Counted from the stretch's first letter, positions 28,145 to 38,094 are shown. The stretch: DNA of 64,000 nucleotides from Thermococcus sp. (GCF_017656495.1 NZ_JACDNS010000009.1:19824-83823); one strand, 5' to 3'. The notes: generated by a model not told the origin, from the letters alone. Numbers and translations are program-made.

Positions 28145-28833
28145 ACTTCGATTATCTTTATTGGTACCGCCCCTCTAAATGCCCTTTCCTCAACTAAAAC
28201 TTTCACAACTCTTCCGATTTCTACGTCGGGAACCTTATCAACCCAATACTCTCCAGGCTTAACGTTCGCTCTTATATCATCGTGTACGCTAATTTTTACA
28301 ACATTTTCTTTAATCTCCTCTATAACACCATAGGTCCAATTTCTGCCGTATTTAGACTTGAAATAAAACCTAAACATCACAACTACAACAAAAACAAAGA
28401 CAAGATAACCTACCGAATAATAGATATCCAAAGCAAATCTTTTCAGAAGTGAGTATCCAAAAAATGCAAGGAATCCTATGGCACTAATGGAATAATAGAA
28501 CACTTGATACGGCTTATATTCAATAAAAAACTCTTTATATTTGCGAAATATTGCTCTCAGATATACAAAATACACCACTGTTAAAGCAACAAAATATAGC
28601 TCGTTTGGTAGGAAAACTACAAGAAGCAGAGCCAACAACAAATAGAAGACAAAAGCTAATTGAAGCTTTAGAACTAATAATTCATGAACTGTAACTTTTC
28701 TTTTTATAACTCTTCCCAGAAGCTTAAAATTTGGGGGATTCTCTTGAGGTCTCGGATTTATAAATTCTCTTATCCTTCCCCATGCTGATTCTACAAACTC
28801 ACCCACTCTATAGAATAATTCTTCAGGATTCAT
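28066..28833 (-). CDS. Membrane protein, DUF2101-like
   Basis: This 255-residue protein has an N-terminal amphipathic stretch, about four or five membrane spans between residues 55 and 165, and a soluble C-terminal beta-rich domain with YGVIEEIKENVVKISVHDDI. The tail is rich in Ser, Lys and Glu. The layout resembles the Thermococcales DUF2101 family, whose function is unknown. GAGGTGAAATCAA precedes the ATG. It starts 6 bases after the giant pilin-like gene and ends the surface-protein operon, so it may anchor or assemble those proteins. Confidence 0.75.
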   Translation of the reverse strand: MNPEELFYRVGEFVESAWGRIREFINPRPQENPPNFKLLGRVIKRKVTVHELLVLKLQLAFVFYLLLALLLVVFLPNELYFVALTVVYFVYLRAIFRKYKEFFIEYKPYQVFYYSISAIGFLAFFGYSLLKRFALDIYYSVGYLVFVFVVVVMFRFYFKSKYGRNWTYGVIEEIKENVVKISVHDDIRANVKPGEYWVDKVPDVEIGRVVKVLVEERAFRGAVPIKIIEVYLSDHSSSSKASTEAKEESETNSSL

Positions 28834-28839
28834 TTGATT

Positions 28840-31323
28840 TCACCTCTGAAGTAAATCCTGAGCTCCTTGTGCTCCAAATATAGCAACAGCCGTCTGATTA
28901 TCCAGGAAGAAATAAACACTACTCCTATCTGGACTCTCTGAAATTCCATAGACTCTATAGCCTGAGACCTTAGAGCCTCCTCCAAAGTAATATTGAAGGA
29001 AATAATAGTCAAAGCTCGTTTGACCTTCTTCTGGAGTTATTCCCAACGTATTAAACAAATTAAATAGCTTTTCATCGTAAGTCGCATGAGGTATCATGAA
29101 GCTCACTAATCCTATTGGATAATACTGATTTCCATACTTAATTCCTAACTCGTCTTGCATTTGATGAGCTAACGTCTCATATTCATCATGGTTTACTGTA
29201 CTTCCCTCCAATCGTTCAAAGAAAGAGGGGGCATTGTAAATACCAAAGTAACGCTGATCCATAATGCAATCTATAAATGGTTGGATGTCATAAGCTCTTG
29301 CACCTGACACTACTGTTGTAGTTGTCACTGTGGAGGAGGGTTTCGTCTCAACTAAGTCCGTAAGGGATGTGCTGGTCCAAGAAAAAGTTATACCGTTAAA
29401 TGGATCTTCTAAAAGATCCGAGCTTATGGTATACTTTCTAACTGCGATAAAATCATAAGTAGCCCTACGCAATGTTTGTTCGCTGTCGATTACTAGATAG
29501 AGATAATCTAACGGTTCTGCCCAGTATCTATTCCACCAGTCGTCATTAATCCTTGAGTCACTAACATCTTTGAACTTTGTATCTTTATACGAAGTCGAAT
29601 ATGGCTTTAATAAAGCCTCATAGACATCATAATCTGTTATGGGATATCTGCCAGATGTATAAGATTCGTAACTCCACCAAGTCCAATGTATTGCAAGCCC
29701 ATCTCCACCACTGATGTCATCTGTAAATAGCAGTATATTGCCATCACTATCTTCTAACCCAATCCCAGCATCCCAATCACTATAATCTCCATCTCCTTTC
29801 ATTCTAAATCTCACTGCAAATCCATTATAGATATTTAATGATACTTGTGTTCTTAATGCTAGAACACTATTCCCCCCATTTATTGTCAATTCACCATTTG
29901 TTTGTGAATAGGGTTGATTTCCTGTTATTGCAACCCATTTGTTACTCCAAGATTGACTAAAGTCGTCAAAGAACTCAAAGACACTATCACCATTTCCTTT
30001 AGTGGGCGTAATCTCATTTCCAAAATAAAATTCAATTTTCAATTGGCTATCTGCTGATATTGAGGTTCTAATCCATATTAATGCTGTTTCGGTTGTTGGG
30101 TCCCAGTATTCAATCCAAAATGGAATCGGATTGCAGTTCACATCATAAACTGCAATCGAGGCATTTGTATTGTATGGATCCCCGCTGTATGTATTGTTTG
30201 TATGGGTAAATATAAAATCCAATAACTGGGTTGTGAATCCTTTGGAGGCACTAATCAGGATAGGTATTTGGTAATCTGTTAAATCAACCCCCACGTTATT
30301 TTGAATTGTAAGATTAACCCTGTATCCAAGAAGCGAACACCAAGTTGTTCCTGCTCCACCACTTGCTCCGCTCACATTTTCAAAGACTAAAATTCCCATA
30401 TCATTCTCATTAAAAACATTTAGTGGGGATGTTCTTACTCCATCTAATGTAGTATTAACAACAATTGGTGCCGTGACATTTTGCTCAGGTTCATTTAATA
30501 AAACATAAGCCTTAGCACCGTCCCCAGGATAGTAATCTCCAAAGAATATTTTTTCTGCATCTACTGTTTGTGAGAGAGTTCCCACTACATGGGAAACTGT
30601 ACTACTGCCATTGCCTTCTAAAAATTTAATTGGCTTTTCTAGAATCTCTGGAAATGAATACGGACAAGCTCTGATGGACCTATAGTATCTCCCTCCAGTC
30701 ATTGCCGAAAACAGAGGATCTTCAAGGCTTTGTAAATCAACTATTGAATATATGTAACCCCCATTGCTTGGTATTGAACCTGTGTAAACTATCCTTCCAG
30801 AAACATCTCGAATAGTTATATTTGGTATTCTTGCTTTTATAACTATTCTAAAAGCATCCAAAGGAGCCACTGTAAGCTCCATGCCACGTAGAATATCATT
30901 GATGGATGGAGACACCTCAAAACCTTGTTTGTTAAGCTCTTCAGTTATGTTCATAAGCCATTTCCTTAATGACTGCCCCCTCATAACTCTGTTTGGATCG
31001 TATCCCACTAAACTTGGAGAATTACCCTCAAGAAGTAGATCTTTGATTGTATTATTTACCATATAGGTGGGAGAGATAAAGTTACCAGTAACAGAGACAT
31101 AATCAACAACAGTAATAACTGCTCTTTTTCCTGAAATTTCCAAAGCTTTTTGAAAATCTAACTCCAAATAAGAGGCAACTCTATATGTTCTTTCAGCTTG
31201 GGTTCTCACGCTCTGAGCTTGAATAACTTGGGAAGAAACATCTTCATAAGTAGCTAAAAGCAGAAGCAAAGGAATTAGGAGCAATAGAACTATAGAATTT
31301 AAGAAAAAACCCCTCCTTCTCAT
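28840..31323 (-). CDS. Large pilin-like surface protein with DUF2341 and lectin-like regions, 827 aa
   Basis: The N-terminus MRRRGFFLNSIVLLLLIPLL is a short basic stretch followed by one hydrophobic helix, like the other members of this operon, though the usual Q-x-S-x-E/D cleavage motif is weak. Roughly residues 335-440 match DUF2341 (GYRVNLTIQNN, LTDYQIPI, FWIEYWD, IWIRTS, IEFYFGN). About 440-640 resemble a concanavalin-type lectin fold (FEFFDDFSQSW, ELTINGGNSVLAL). The C-terminal part is unassigned. ATG 31323 overlaps the stop of the previous gene by 1 base and has GGAGGGAG upstream. It is probably an exposed binding or adhesion component. Confidence 0.82.
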   Translation of the reverse strand: MRRRGFFLNSIVLLLLIPLLLLLATYEDVSSQVIQAQSVRTQAERTYRVASYLELDFQKALEISGKRAVITVVDYVSVTGNFISPTYMVNNTIKDLLLEGNSPSLVGYDPNRVMRGQSLRKWLMNITEELNKQGFEVSPSINDILRGMELTVAPLDAFRIVIKARIPNITIRDVSGRIVYTGSIPSNGGYIYSIVDLQSLEDPLFSAMTGGRYYRSIRACPYSFPEILEKPIKFLEGNGSSTVSHVVGTLSQTVDAEKIFFGDYYPGDGAKAYVLLNEPEQNVTAPIVVNTTLDGVRTSPLNVFNENDMGILVFENVSGASGGAGTTWCSLLGYRVNLTIQNNVGVDLTDYQIPILISASKGFTTQLLDFIFTHTNNTYSGDPYNTNASIAVYDVNCNPIPFWIEYWDPTTETALIWIRTSISADSQLKIEFYFGNEITPTKGNGDSVFEFFDDFSQSWSNKWVAITGNQPYSQTNGELTINGGNSVLALRTQVSLNIYNGFAVRFRMKGDGDYSDWDAGIGLEDSDGNILLFTDDISGGDGLAIHWTWWSYESYTSGRYPITDYDVYEALLKPYSTSYKDTKFKDVSDSRINDDWWNRYWAEPLDYLYLVIDSEQTLRRATYDFIAVRKYTISSDLLEDPFNGITFSWTSTSLTDLVETKPSSTVTTTTVVSGARAYDIQPFIDCIMDQRYFGIYNAPSFFERLEGSTVNHDEYETLAHQMQDELGIKYGNQYYPIGLVSFMIPHATYDEKLFNLFNTLGITPEEGQTSFDYYFLQYYFGGGSKVSGYRVYGISESPDRSSVYFFLDNQTAVAIFGAQGAQDLLQR

Positions 31324-33428
31324 TATTGCTCCCTCCATACTCTCAATGTAATTGTTATTGGCTTAAATAAGCCTGGAATATCACCCATCGAAGCAAATTC
31401 AATATTTACAGTCGGAGGCAACTCGATTAATATGGGGTTTGTCTGGGTACCATTCCCTCCCAGTTTGTTAAACAATCGAATAATTGCATCATCTACGGCA
31501 TAAGTATCCCTTCCATCAACTAAGTCTTCCGCCGTTACTGCACAGTAAGGAGGCTCACCTGCAGTTACATAATGTGGAGTGTTATCCCCGCTCCAATAGT
31601 AAGTTATATTGTATCCACTACATCCGCTTCTAATAAGTTTTGGGAACACATCACCATATCCTGCATAAGCTTGAATCACGTATGTCAATTCACCATCTCC
31701 ATTCATAGGTTGTAACCAGTATCCATAACCTAAGGAAATTGTAATTGTATTAGTTCCACTAGATATTGCATTTGGTAGAGGGTCATATTTCCAGTCAAAT
31801 GTATCTTTTGTATATCCAACTCTTGCAAGGGCATACATAAATGGACTTGATGGATTACAACCATCTCCATGACAGTGGATATAGGTTGGAGTAATTACAT
31901 CATTATCAATTTCTATTTTCTGATAAGGGTCATAGCCAACATAGTAAAGCCAAGGGAACTGGAACTTTACCCAGAGAGGAATTACTCCAGAAGGAACATC
32001 AAATTGGATATTTACATAGTCTGTCCAGTCCAAATTAGGCAAGGGTATTGGTTCAGTTATATCGATAGTATATGGAGTTGCTAAAACCCCCGAAAGATAG
32101 TCAGCCTCTATAAATGAGTTTTCTCTTATCAAATGGATTCTAGAATAATATGTATTTTGATTCCCTGCTCTTACTATTACTGTTGTATATCTGCTGGAAA
32201 TCTGGGTGTAGTTGTACCCCTCACTGTTTAAGGTGTTTGCAATGGTGGAATTGTCCCAGTAACATGTTTTTATAGATGTTATTGGGTCGTATTCACAGCG
32301 TGTAGCTGAGATTGTAACTTCTCTATCGAACATAAAGGAGAGAGTTATGGGCGTGTCTGAAGAAACATTGCCGACAGCTATCTGAATGTTCAAGGACTTC
32401 AATATTCCCGGAACAAACAAATATTTCCAAGCAGTAATACCATAATTTGCACTAACATCTTCAAAGTAAAATCGCTTAGGGAACTTCAAAGTTGAAGGAG
32501 TTGAAGTTGTATATTTAATTCTTATGTATTGTGCCCCATCTTCTCCCCCATCGTATCCGCTTTTGTAAACTCTAACCTCAAATACATTTTCCTGTCCCGG
32601 TACAAAATTCTCTATTAATTGAAGCCCCCCACTTGGGTCACTGTCTGTAAGTAGGTAGTTATTGTTCACATATCCTGACCATATAAGCTGACCATTTAGA
32701 TAAACTTCATATTGAGAACCTACCCACGCCGGCTCTAAGAACCAATCGATTTCTTCTATCTGAGCATCAGATGGGATATCTCCGGCGGGAACAATGTATT
32801 TTATTATAACTTTTTGGTCACTACTATCAGTCCTGGCGTATATGTATCCTCCTCTTATGGTATATGTGTTTTCCTTGCTCCCTAATTTAGTTAAAAATGC
32901 TCTTGCCATATACCCCCTAGGAGTTTGATTATAGGCATAGCCACTTAAAATTAATGTCGCAGGCGAGATATTGGGGACTTTTGAGGAGTTACTTCCTACT
33001 TTTCTCAAGTAGGGACTCGTATAATTATTTATCATGAGCTCATAATTATACCCTTTCAATGTCCTATTCAGAATATATCCCAAGATTATTTCGGCTTTAT
33101 GCCGTAAATTTGCAGAAGGATATAATGGTTCAGTAGCCCAATATGTGGATACAATTTCAATTGGAGACATGTCTGGGGAAACGAGAGTAGTATTTAAAGT
33201 TCCATCAGCAAGCCACTCTTCAATTTTCTGAGGTGGTACCAACTCTTTTAAACTGACAGTTCTCAGGACAGTTAAGGTGTCTTCAGCTATGTACTTGTCT
33301 TGTTCTCTCATATAAGTTGGATAAGTTTGAATGTTATTCCCTATAATAGCCACGCTTGATACAAAGATCATGATTAATAATAGTGACAACAATGCATCAA
33401 GGGTGAATATGAAACCTTTCCTCCTCAT
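31323..33428 (-). CDS. Large class III signal-peptide surface protein, 701 aa
   Basis: The N-terminus MRRKGFIFTLDALLSLLLIM is very close to that of the next upstream protein (FTLDALLSL versus LSLDALLSL), marking a shared type IV-pilin-like family. The long extracellular part is beta-rich with many Asn, Thr and Ser and paired cysteines (ISATRCEYD, IKTCYWD, HCHGDGC). A jelly-roll-like stretch lies near residues 205-310. No enzymatic motif is seen. It overlaps the 465-residue gene by 4 bases. Confidence 0.82.
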   Translation of the reverse strand: MRRKGFIFTLDALLSLLLIMIFVSSVAIIGNNIQTYPTYMREQDKYIAEDTLTVLRTVSLKELVPPQKIEEWLADGTLNTTLVSPDMSPIEIVSTYWATEPLYPSANLRHKAEIILGYILNRTLKGYNYELMINNYTSPYLRKVGSNSSKVPNISPATLILSGYAYNQTPRGYMARAFLTKLGSKENTYTIRGGYIYARTDSSDQKVIIKYIVPAGDIPSDAQIEEIDWFLEPAWVGSQYEVYLNGQLIWSGYVNNNYLLTDSDPSGGLQLIENFVPGQENVFEVRVYKSGYDGGEDGAQYIRIKYTTSTPSTLKFPKRFYFEDVSANYGITAWKYLFVPGILKSLNIQIAVGNVSSDTPITLSFMFDREVTISATRCEYDPITSIKTCYWDNSTIANTLNSEGYNYTQISSRYTTVIVRAGNQNTYYSRIHLIRENSFIEADYLSGVLATPYTIDITEPIPLPNLDWTDYVNIQFDVPSGVIPLWVKFQFPWLYYVGYDPYQKIEIDNDVITPTYIHCHGDGCNPSSPFMYALARVGYTKDTFDWKYDPLPNAISSGTNTITISLGYGYWLQPMNGDGELTYVIQAYAGYGDVFPKLIRSGCSGYNITYYWSGDNTPHYVTAGEPPYCAVTAEDLVDGRDTYAVDDAIIRLFNKLGGNGTQTNPILIELPPTVNIEFASMGDIPGLFKPITITLRVWREQ

Positions 33429-34822
33429 CTGTCATCCCACACCCATATTTTTAATTTGCATGCCTCAATTTTAGGAACGAGTATCGCATCTAAGTTCCAG
33501 GTATTATTAATGTACAGGCTTTCTCCTTCAAAAGATATCAGATATAATTCTGCTATATCAACATTCGGAAAGATATCACTTAAGGGGATCAAAACATTCC
33601 CATTATCCCCACTATATGTATTCTCTATCGTGTTGTTTTTAAGTATCAATGCCTCTGTAAAATTCCCCACTTTATATGCAAACACACCTCTAATAGTTTC
33701 CCCATTTATAGCTAATAATGAAACATTTGCAATTTCTCCATTTAAGGTTATATTCAGGTATGCATATTCGGGAACTTTGACTTTTAACTTACCTATTATT
33801 AATGGTTCTGCACCCTTAAATTGAGAAGTTAAGGTTATGTTATTTCTATAAATTCTCCTCGCCATTGAAAGAACTCTTTTAGATGTTTCAACCCATTGAG
33901 AATTGTTCATTGAAAGAATTGCATCATTATATGTATATAAGCTACCATTTGGTGCGTATATGCTACCATTTATCATGACAATCCTAAGAAATGGTGTTGT
34001 AGCATTAGATGCAGGAGTAAAGTCATAAGTCAATGTAACTGCTTGAGCTGAGTACGCCTTAACAATTACATATACCCGTCCAATTCCAGTAAAGTGCAAT
34101 CTGCAGGTACTTTCAAAATACTGAACTTGTAGTTCCGATCCTTCGTCTATTGCTTCTACAATTACAGTCGAATTTGCAGGAATAGTACCCAGAAAAGTGT
34201 TCCTGGAGTAGACATAAACTGTTTCTGTTGGGATAAACTCAACCACATCACCTGGATTTAAGTCTACTGGAGCATTTCCTATCGTTGGAGGGAAAGGCTC
34301 TCCATTGAGTTTAACTGATCCACATACAACATCAAAAGGTGAATTTCCAACGTCTGAAAGTCTAAAATTAACATTATTATCAGGAGATCCAACAACGATG
34401 TAAATACTATCCACAGGGAATCCACTGACATCTATGGAGTACTGTCTAAGGTATATATCAACCATGAAATCTTTCTTTGAGCTTAAATTTTCCAAGCTAT
34501 CAATAAGAGATGAATCATTGTTATAAACCCTCTCACTTAAACCCACTATCTTATTGTAATCAACAGCAGCAGGATATTCCAAAGAAACTAATCCCAGAAC
34601 CTTAAGTGGAACATTGCTCTCTTCCCAGTCTTTTGGATATCCGGGACTTTTCGTCAGGATATCAAGCATATTATTTGCTATGTTAGCTCTATCATACCAC
34701 TCAACTAAATTTGTAATCTCAGCTTTTATTATGTCATTTGTATTTATGACTACCCCAATAACCATGACAACAATTACAAGTGAAAGCAAAGCATCTAAAG
34801 ATAAAACTTGTCCTCTTTTCAT
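33425..34822 (-). CDS. Class III signal-peptide surface protein, 465 aa
   Basis: It starts MKRGQVLSLDALLSLVIVVM: short basic leader, Gln, and a long hydrophobic helix, as in archaeal prepilins. The rest is predicted extracellular, Asn- and Thr-rich, with many N-glycosylation sequons. No catalytic motif is visible. It overlaps the preceding small pilin gene and the following 701-residue gene by 4 bases each. Together with the neighbours it suggests a stalk or envelope structure built from subunits of very different size. Confidence 0.82.
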   Translation of the reverse strand: MKRGQVLSLDALLSLVIVVMVIGVVINTNDIIKAEITNLVEWYDRANIANNMLDILTKSPGYPKDWEESNVPLKVLGLVSLEYPAAVDYNKIVGLSERVYNNDSSLIDSLENLSSKKDFMVDIYLRQYSIDVSGFPVDSIYIVVGSPDNNVNFRLSDVGNSPFDVVCGSVKLNGEPFPPTIGNAPVDLNPGDVVEFIPTETVYVYSRNTFLGTIPANSTVIVEAIDEGSELQVQYFESTCRLHFTGIGRVYVIVKAYSAQAVTLTYDFTPASNATTPFLRIVMINGSIYAPNGSLYTYNDAILSMNNSQWVETSKRVLSMARRIYRNNITLTSQFKGAEPLIIGKLKVKVPEYAYLNITLNGEIANVSLLAINGETIRGVFAYKVGNFTEALILKNNTIENTYSGDNGNVLIPLSDIFPNVDIAELYLISFEGESLYINNTWNLDAILVPKIEACKLKIWVWDDR

Positions 34823-35289
34823 CTTTCTACCCTCACAATAATATTCACTACAGTGTCCCCATAAACTAGAGTTCCATTTGAAAGAGCTAAGTTTGTCGTT
34901 GTACTCAAGTCATGGACAATGAAACTCTCAACTGCAGAAGCTAAAGTTTCATTGTCTATAGTAGAGTAGGGGGTCGTTAAGACAACAGTAATTGTTATAG
35001 TATTATTGATTTGTGAAGTTTCAAGTCTAAGAACTCTTAGATTTGGGTTAAGTCCATTTAATCTTTCAAGAACTGGATTTAAGACAGAATACCTTGGATC
35101 ATTGGAGAAGACACCCATATTCAAATAATCACAAGCACGAGAAGCTGAAGTTCTAACGTAAGTAACTACAGAAGTTAACTTATTTTCTTCAAAATAGGAA
35201 GGAACAACTAACGCAATGCCTATGAGAATTATACCCGCAATGAACATCATTTCAAGGGCAGTTTGAGCTTTATTTCTCGACCTTAACAT
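34819..35289 (-). CDS. Small pilin-like protein, 156 aa
   Basis: ATG 35289 gives MLRSRNKAQTALEMMFIAGI, a class III (type IV pilin) signal peptide with the QTALE processing motif and a following hydrophobic helix. GGGATG is 7 bases upstream; longer in-frame forms would bury the leader peptide. It overlaps the previous gene by 20 bases and the next by 4. The extracellular part is short, so it could be a structural subunit. Confidence 0.82.
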   Translation of the reverse strand: MLRSRNKAQTALEMMFIAGIILIGIALVVPSYFEENKLTSVVTYVRTSASRACDYLNMGVFSNDPRYSVLNPVLERLNGLNPNLRVLRLETSQINNTITITVVLTTPYSTIDNETLASAVESFIVHDLSTTTNLALSNGTLVYGDTVVNIIVRVER

Positions 35290-35701
35290 AGAGCATCCCT
35301 TCAGTTGTGTTATAATAAGCAACAATCCAGAATTCTTCATTACTGTTTAAATCCACACTAGAAGTGTACAGGGGCACGGTTGAATTTTTTGTAATCCAAA
35401 AGCTCCTACCATTAACTGTTGCATTTACTATTATCCTATTTGTTGTACCATCGAAAATAATTCTAATTGTCCCACCATTTAAGTCTGGAGCAACTTCTCT
35501 TATCTTATAACCCTCTCCAATTGCATAAACCTTGGCACTATGGTCCACTAGCGTAGAGGATAATAATTTAACCTTTGTGAAAGTATCAAAGCTTTCAGCA
35601 TGAGTAATCTCACTAGTGGCTAGGTATGTGATATTAGTAATAGTTACCATTATCAACAAAACTGCAAATAGAAGATCAAGACTTAGTTGGCCTTTTTTCA
35701 T
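35270..35701 (-). CDS. Small pilin-like protein, 143 aa
   Basis: It starts MKKGQLSLDLLFAVLLIMVT, with the class III motif QLSLD followed by the hydrophobic assembly helix. The remainder is beta-rich with several N-glycosylation sequons (NITY, NATV, NSTV, NTTE). ATG 35701 fits GGTGGG upstream and starts 2 bases after the stop of the preceding pilin gene. Probably a minor pilin. Confidence 0.82.
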   Translation of the reverse strand: MKKGQLSLDLLFAVLLIMVTITNITYLATSEITHAESFDTFTKVKLLSSTLVDHSAKVYAIGEGYKIREVAPDLNGGTIRIIFDGTTNRIIVNATVNGRSFWITKNSTVPLYTSSVDLNSNEEFWIVAYYNTTEGMLYVKVEK

Positions 35702-35703
35702 TC

Positions 35704-36315
35704 TCACCCACCAGGATCTATGTTTATTCTGAGTTCACCAGTCGTTATATTAAGTGTCCAAGTGTCCCCGTTTCCTGGAATCCATTCAACAACCACTACA
35801 ATATTTGTGGGAAGTTGACTTGGGTCTGTAATTAAAAGACCATTGACTGTACTTCCATTATAAGTAGCAGTTCCACTTGGTGTAAATCCTGTACTTCCCA
35901 TAAGATTAGTTCTATATAAAGACTGGCTCCAAAAAGTGTTTTTTCCAGTTCCGGATGTCACGAGAGTATTATTAGTGGTATCAATTATCCCCACGTAGGT
36001 TCCATTCAGATAAGTTATAAATATCTGAGGATTTCCACTTAGGTTAAATGGCTTTACTAAATACTCATCATCATTGAGGTATTTCAAAGTAACATAAACA
36101 GTTGCCTTAGAACCTGGGCCTTGTGCATAAACTTGGGAGATTGTGTTTGAAATTGAATTTGCAAGACTCTTGGCCTCTAAGCTGACCTGGATCTTAAGAG
36201 TTTCAACTGCTTGGGAATTTTGCGTGAAAGTTACATTGTTAATAGAGTAAGCTAACAAGATGAGCATTACACCAAATATCAACATAAACTCCAATGATAT
36301 CTGTGCCTTCTTCAT
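35704..36315 (-). CDS. Pilin-like protein, 203 aa
   Basis: MKKAQISLEFMLIFGVMLIL is a textbook archaeal class III signal peptide (QISLEF), cleaved by a FlaK/PibD-type peptidase in the families where this has been studied. The mature part is rich in Asn, Thr and Gly. ATG 36315 is preferred over a GTG at 36330. It is the first pilin in the operon and the most typical one, so it is a candidate for the major subunit (inference). No assembly ATPase or TadC-like membrane protein is encoded in the window. Confidence 0.85.
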   Translation of the reverse strand: MKKAQISLEFMLIFGVMLILLAYSINNVTFTQNSQAVETLKIQVSLEAKSLANSISNTISQVYAQGPGSKATVYVTLKYLNDDEYLVKPFNLSGNPQIFITYLNGTYVGIIDTTNNTLVTSGTGKNTFWSQSLYRTNLMGSTGFTPSGTATYNGSTVNGLLITDPSQLPTNIVVVVEWIPGNGDTWTLNITTGELRINIDPGG

Positions 36316-36367
36316 ATTTCTCACTTCCACTACTATTATTAGGGTCTAAAGCGATATTTAACAATTT

Positions 36368-37000
36368 TCATTCAGTATTGGTCATATTTTCCCCAATTTT
36401 GATTATTGCAAAGATACTTGAACCTATTTTCCTTGTTAGAATACCAAAATAATCATAGCTAAATACCTTAAACTTATACTTTGTACTGTCTAACCGATGC
36501 TTAAGAATAAGATCCCTAAGCTCATCTATAAAGAACTGCGTAAGTTGATAATATGTAAAGTCAAGTTTCTCTTTTTTATATGAATTCAGGAATATTAACA
36601 AGGGGAGAACACTAGCTCCAACTAAAAACCAGGGATCGCCAGAAAACAAGGACAAGATTATTGTCACTACCAAAAATGCAACAACACCTAGCATCGCAGC
36701 TTTTATGGAGTTCTTAACTTTTTTCAGATATTTTACCTTAGCTTCCCAAATATTTAACAAAGCAGGGTTGTAGAAATCAAAAGCTGTATGTCTTTTTCCT
36801 TTTTGTATTCTCTGCCTGATTAAGTCGTCCCAATCATCTTGATAATATATAACCTCCCCTTTATTTTTAGCCCTCTCTGCATCAAGAGAGGATATTATCC
36901 TAATTATATCTTCAGCGCTCTCATGAGCTATATGGGCGTAAACTTCTTTTTCATCAAGCTCAAGTGCAACTTCAACTGAATCTTTTATTACGTCACTCAT
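36368..37000 (-). CDS. Membrane protein of unknown function, 210 aa
   Basis: I do not recognise this family. A charged N-terminal domain of ~100 residues (ELDEKEVYAHIAHESAEDI) is followed by two adjacent membrane spans (AAMLGVVAFLVVTIIL and FLVGASVLPLLIFL) and a ~70-residue cytoplasmic-type tail. GGTGAGATAA precedes the ATG and the gene overlaps the CetZ-like gene by 8 bases. Position between a tubulin-like GTPase and pilins suggests it links the cytoskeletal protein to the membrane. Confidence 0.75.
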   Translation of the reverse strand: MSDVIKDSVEVALELDEKEVYAHIAHESAEDIIRIISSLDAERAKNKGEVIYYQDDWDDLIRQRIQKGKRHTAFDFYNPALLNIWEAKVKYLKKVKNSIKAAMLGVVAFLVVTIILSLFSGDPWFLVGASVLPLLIFLNSYKKEKLDFTYYQLTQFFIDELRDLILKHRLDSTKYKFKVFSYDYFGILTRKIGSSIFAIIKIGENMTNTE

Positions 37001-38087
37001 TTATCTCACCAGGGTATAGATCATCAAAATCTGGTAAACCAGATAGGAGTTCTCTCTTTCTTACTTCTGCCTCTTCTTTTGCTTTCATAAACGATTGAGC
37101 ATAACGTTTGGCCGTTAAAATTATATCCTCTATACTCTTGCTTTCGTAAATCCCGCTTAAGAGAGTAACGACCTCGACTTCCCTCTCTCTTGGATCAGGA
37201 TAAAAACCCCTAAATATTTGTTTTCCTTTAATTTTCTGGGTGAGGTAATCTAGAGCCTCGAAGATTTCATTTGCCTTCAAAAGCTCTGGAGGCCCATGGA
37301 TAGCAACTAAACCGTAGAGTGCAGATTCTATGTTTGCATCAAGGTAAAGCCCTTCATTTTCAAATGACTTAAGTATTAAGCGGGAAAGGTTCTTGACTTT
37401 ATTTGCCTCAGCTTTTGCATAACCAACTGTAGCAAAGCTACCAAAAGCCTTGAGAACAAATTTTAAATCACTGGCATCTAGTGTTTGCTCACCTGGAATG
37501 TCAATTAACGCCAAGAGTGAAGCGATACGCTCGACTATTGTGTAGTTAATTTTTTCATAAGCCCTGCTTATATCTACTCCAGTTTCTTTTAACTTATTAT
37601 TATCTATTGCAATTATTGAATCAGCGAACTTTGAGAGCTTGTCAATTGTTATTGCTGCATTTATAGTTGGTCTTATCCCCTCTTCTTTCAGAGGCAGGGC
37701 ACCTATAGCCACAACAAGAGAGTCGGGATATTCCTCCTTCAATGCCTCAGCTAAAACTGGCGTTCCTCCAGCTCCTGTACCTCCTCCAAAACCAAAAGTG
37801 AGGAAAAAGATGTCCACATCCTCATATCCAATGATTGAATTTATTTTTCTCATGATCAAAGGCAAATCTCGTTTCATAGCTTCTCTGCCCAATACTGGAT
37901 TTGCATTTACTCCTTTTCCCCCTGTTAAGCTTTCCCCAATAAGTATCCTACGCTCTTGGGGGATATGTTTCAGATAATCCAGATCACCTTTTGATGTGTT
38001 TATAGCTAGCGCTTCAAAGTCTACTAGTGCAAACAAATCTGCTATCTTAGTTCCACACTGACCAATCCCTATTATCAGAGCTCTCAC
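36993..38087 (-). CDS. Tubulin/FtsZ-superfamily GTPase, CetZ-like
   Basis: The 364-residue protein has the nucleotide-binding fold of the FtsZ/tubulin superfamily: ALIIGIGQCGTKIADLF at the N-terminus, GGKGVNANPVLGREA, and the signature loop FGFGGGTGAGGTPVLAEAL near residue 100. The T7 loop region LDASDLK keeps the two acidic residues needed for GTP hydrolysis between subunits. It differs from the canonical cell-division FtsZ and looks closer to CetZ-type proteins, which affect cell shape in haloarchaea. It starts at GTG 38087 with GAGGTG upstream. Being second in an operon of surface and pilin-like proteins is unusual and suggests a role in positioning or building that structure. Confidence 0.88.
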   Translation of the reverse strand: MRALIIGIGQCGTKIADLFALVDFEALAINTSKGDLDYLKHIPQERRILIGESLTGGKGVNANPVLGREAMKRDLPLIMRKINSIIGYEDVDIFFLTFGFGGGTGAGGTPVLAEALKEEYPDSLVVAIGALPLKEEGIRPTINAAITIDKLSKFADSIIAIDNNKLKETGVDISRAYEKINYTIVERIASLLALIDIPGEQTLDASDLKFVLKAFGSFATVGYAKAEANKVKNLSRLILKSFENEGLYLDANIESALYGLVAIHGPPELLKANEIFEALDYLTQKIKGKQIFRGFYPDPREREVEVVTLLSGIYESKSIEDIILTAKRYAQSFMKAKEEAEVRKRELLSGLPDFDDLYPGEINE

Positions 38088-38094
38088 GATTTAA

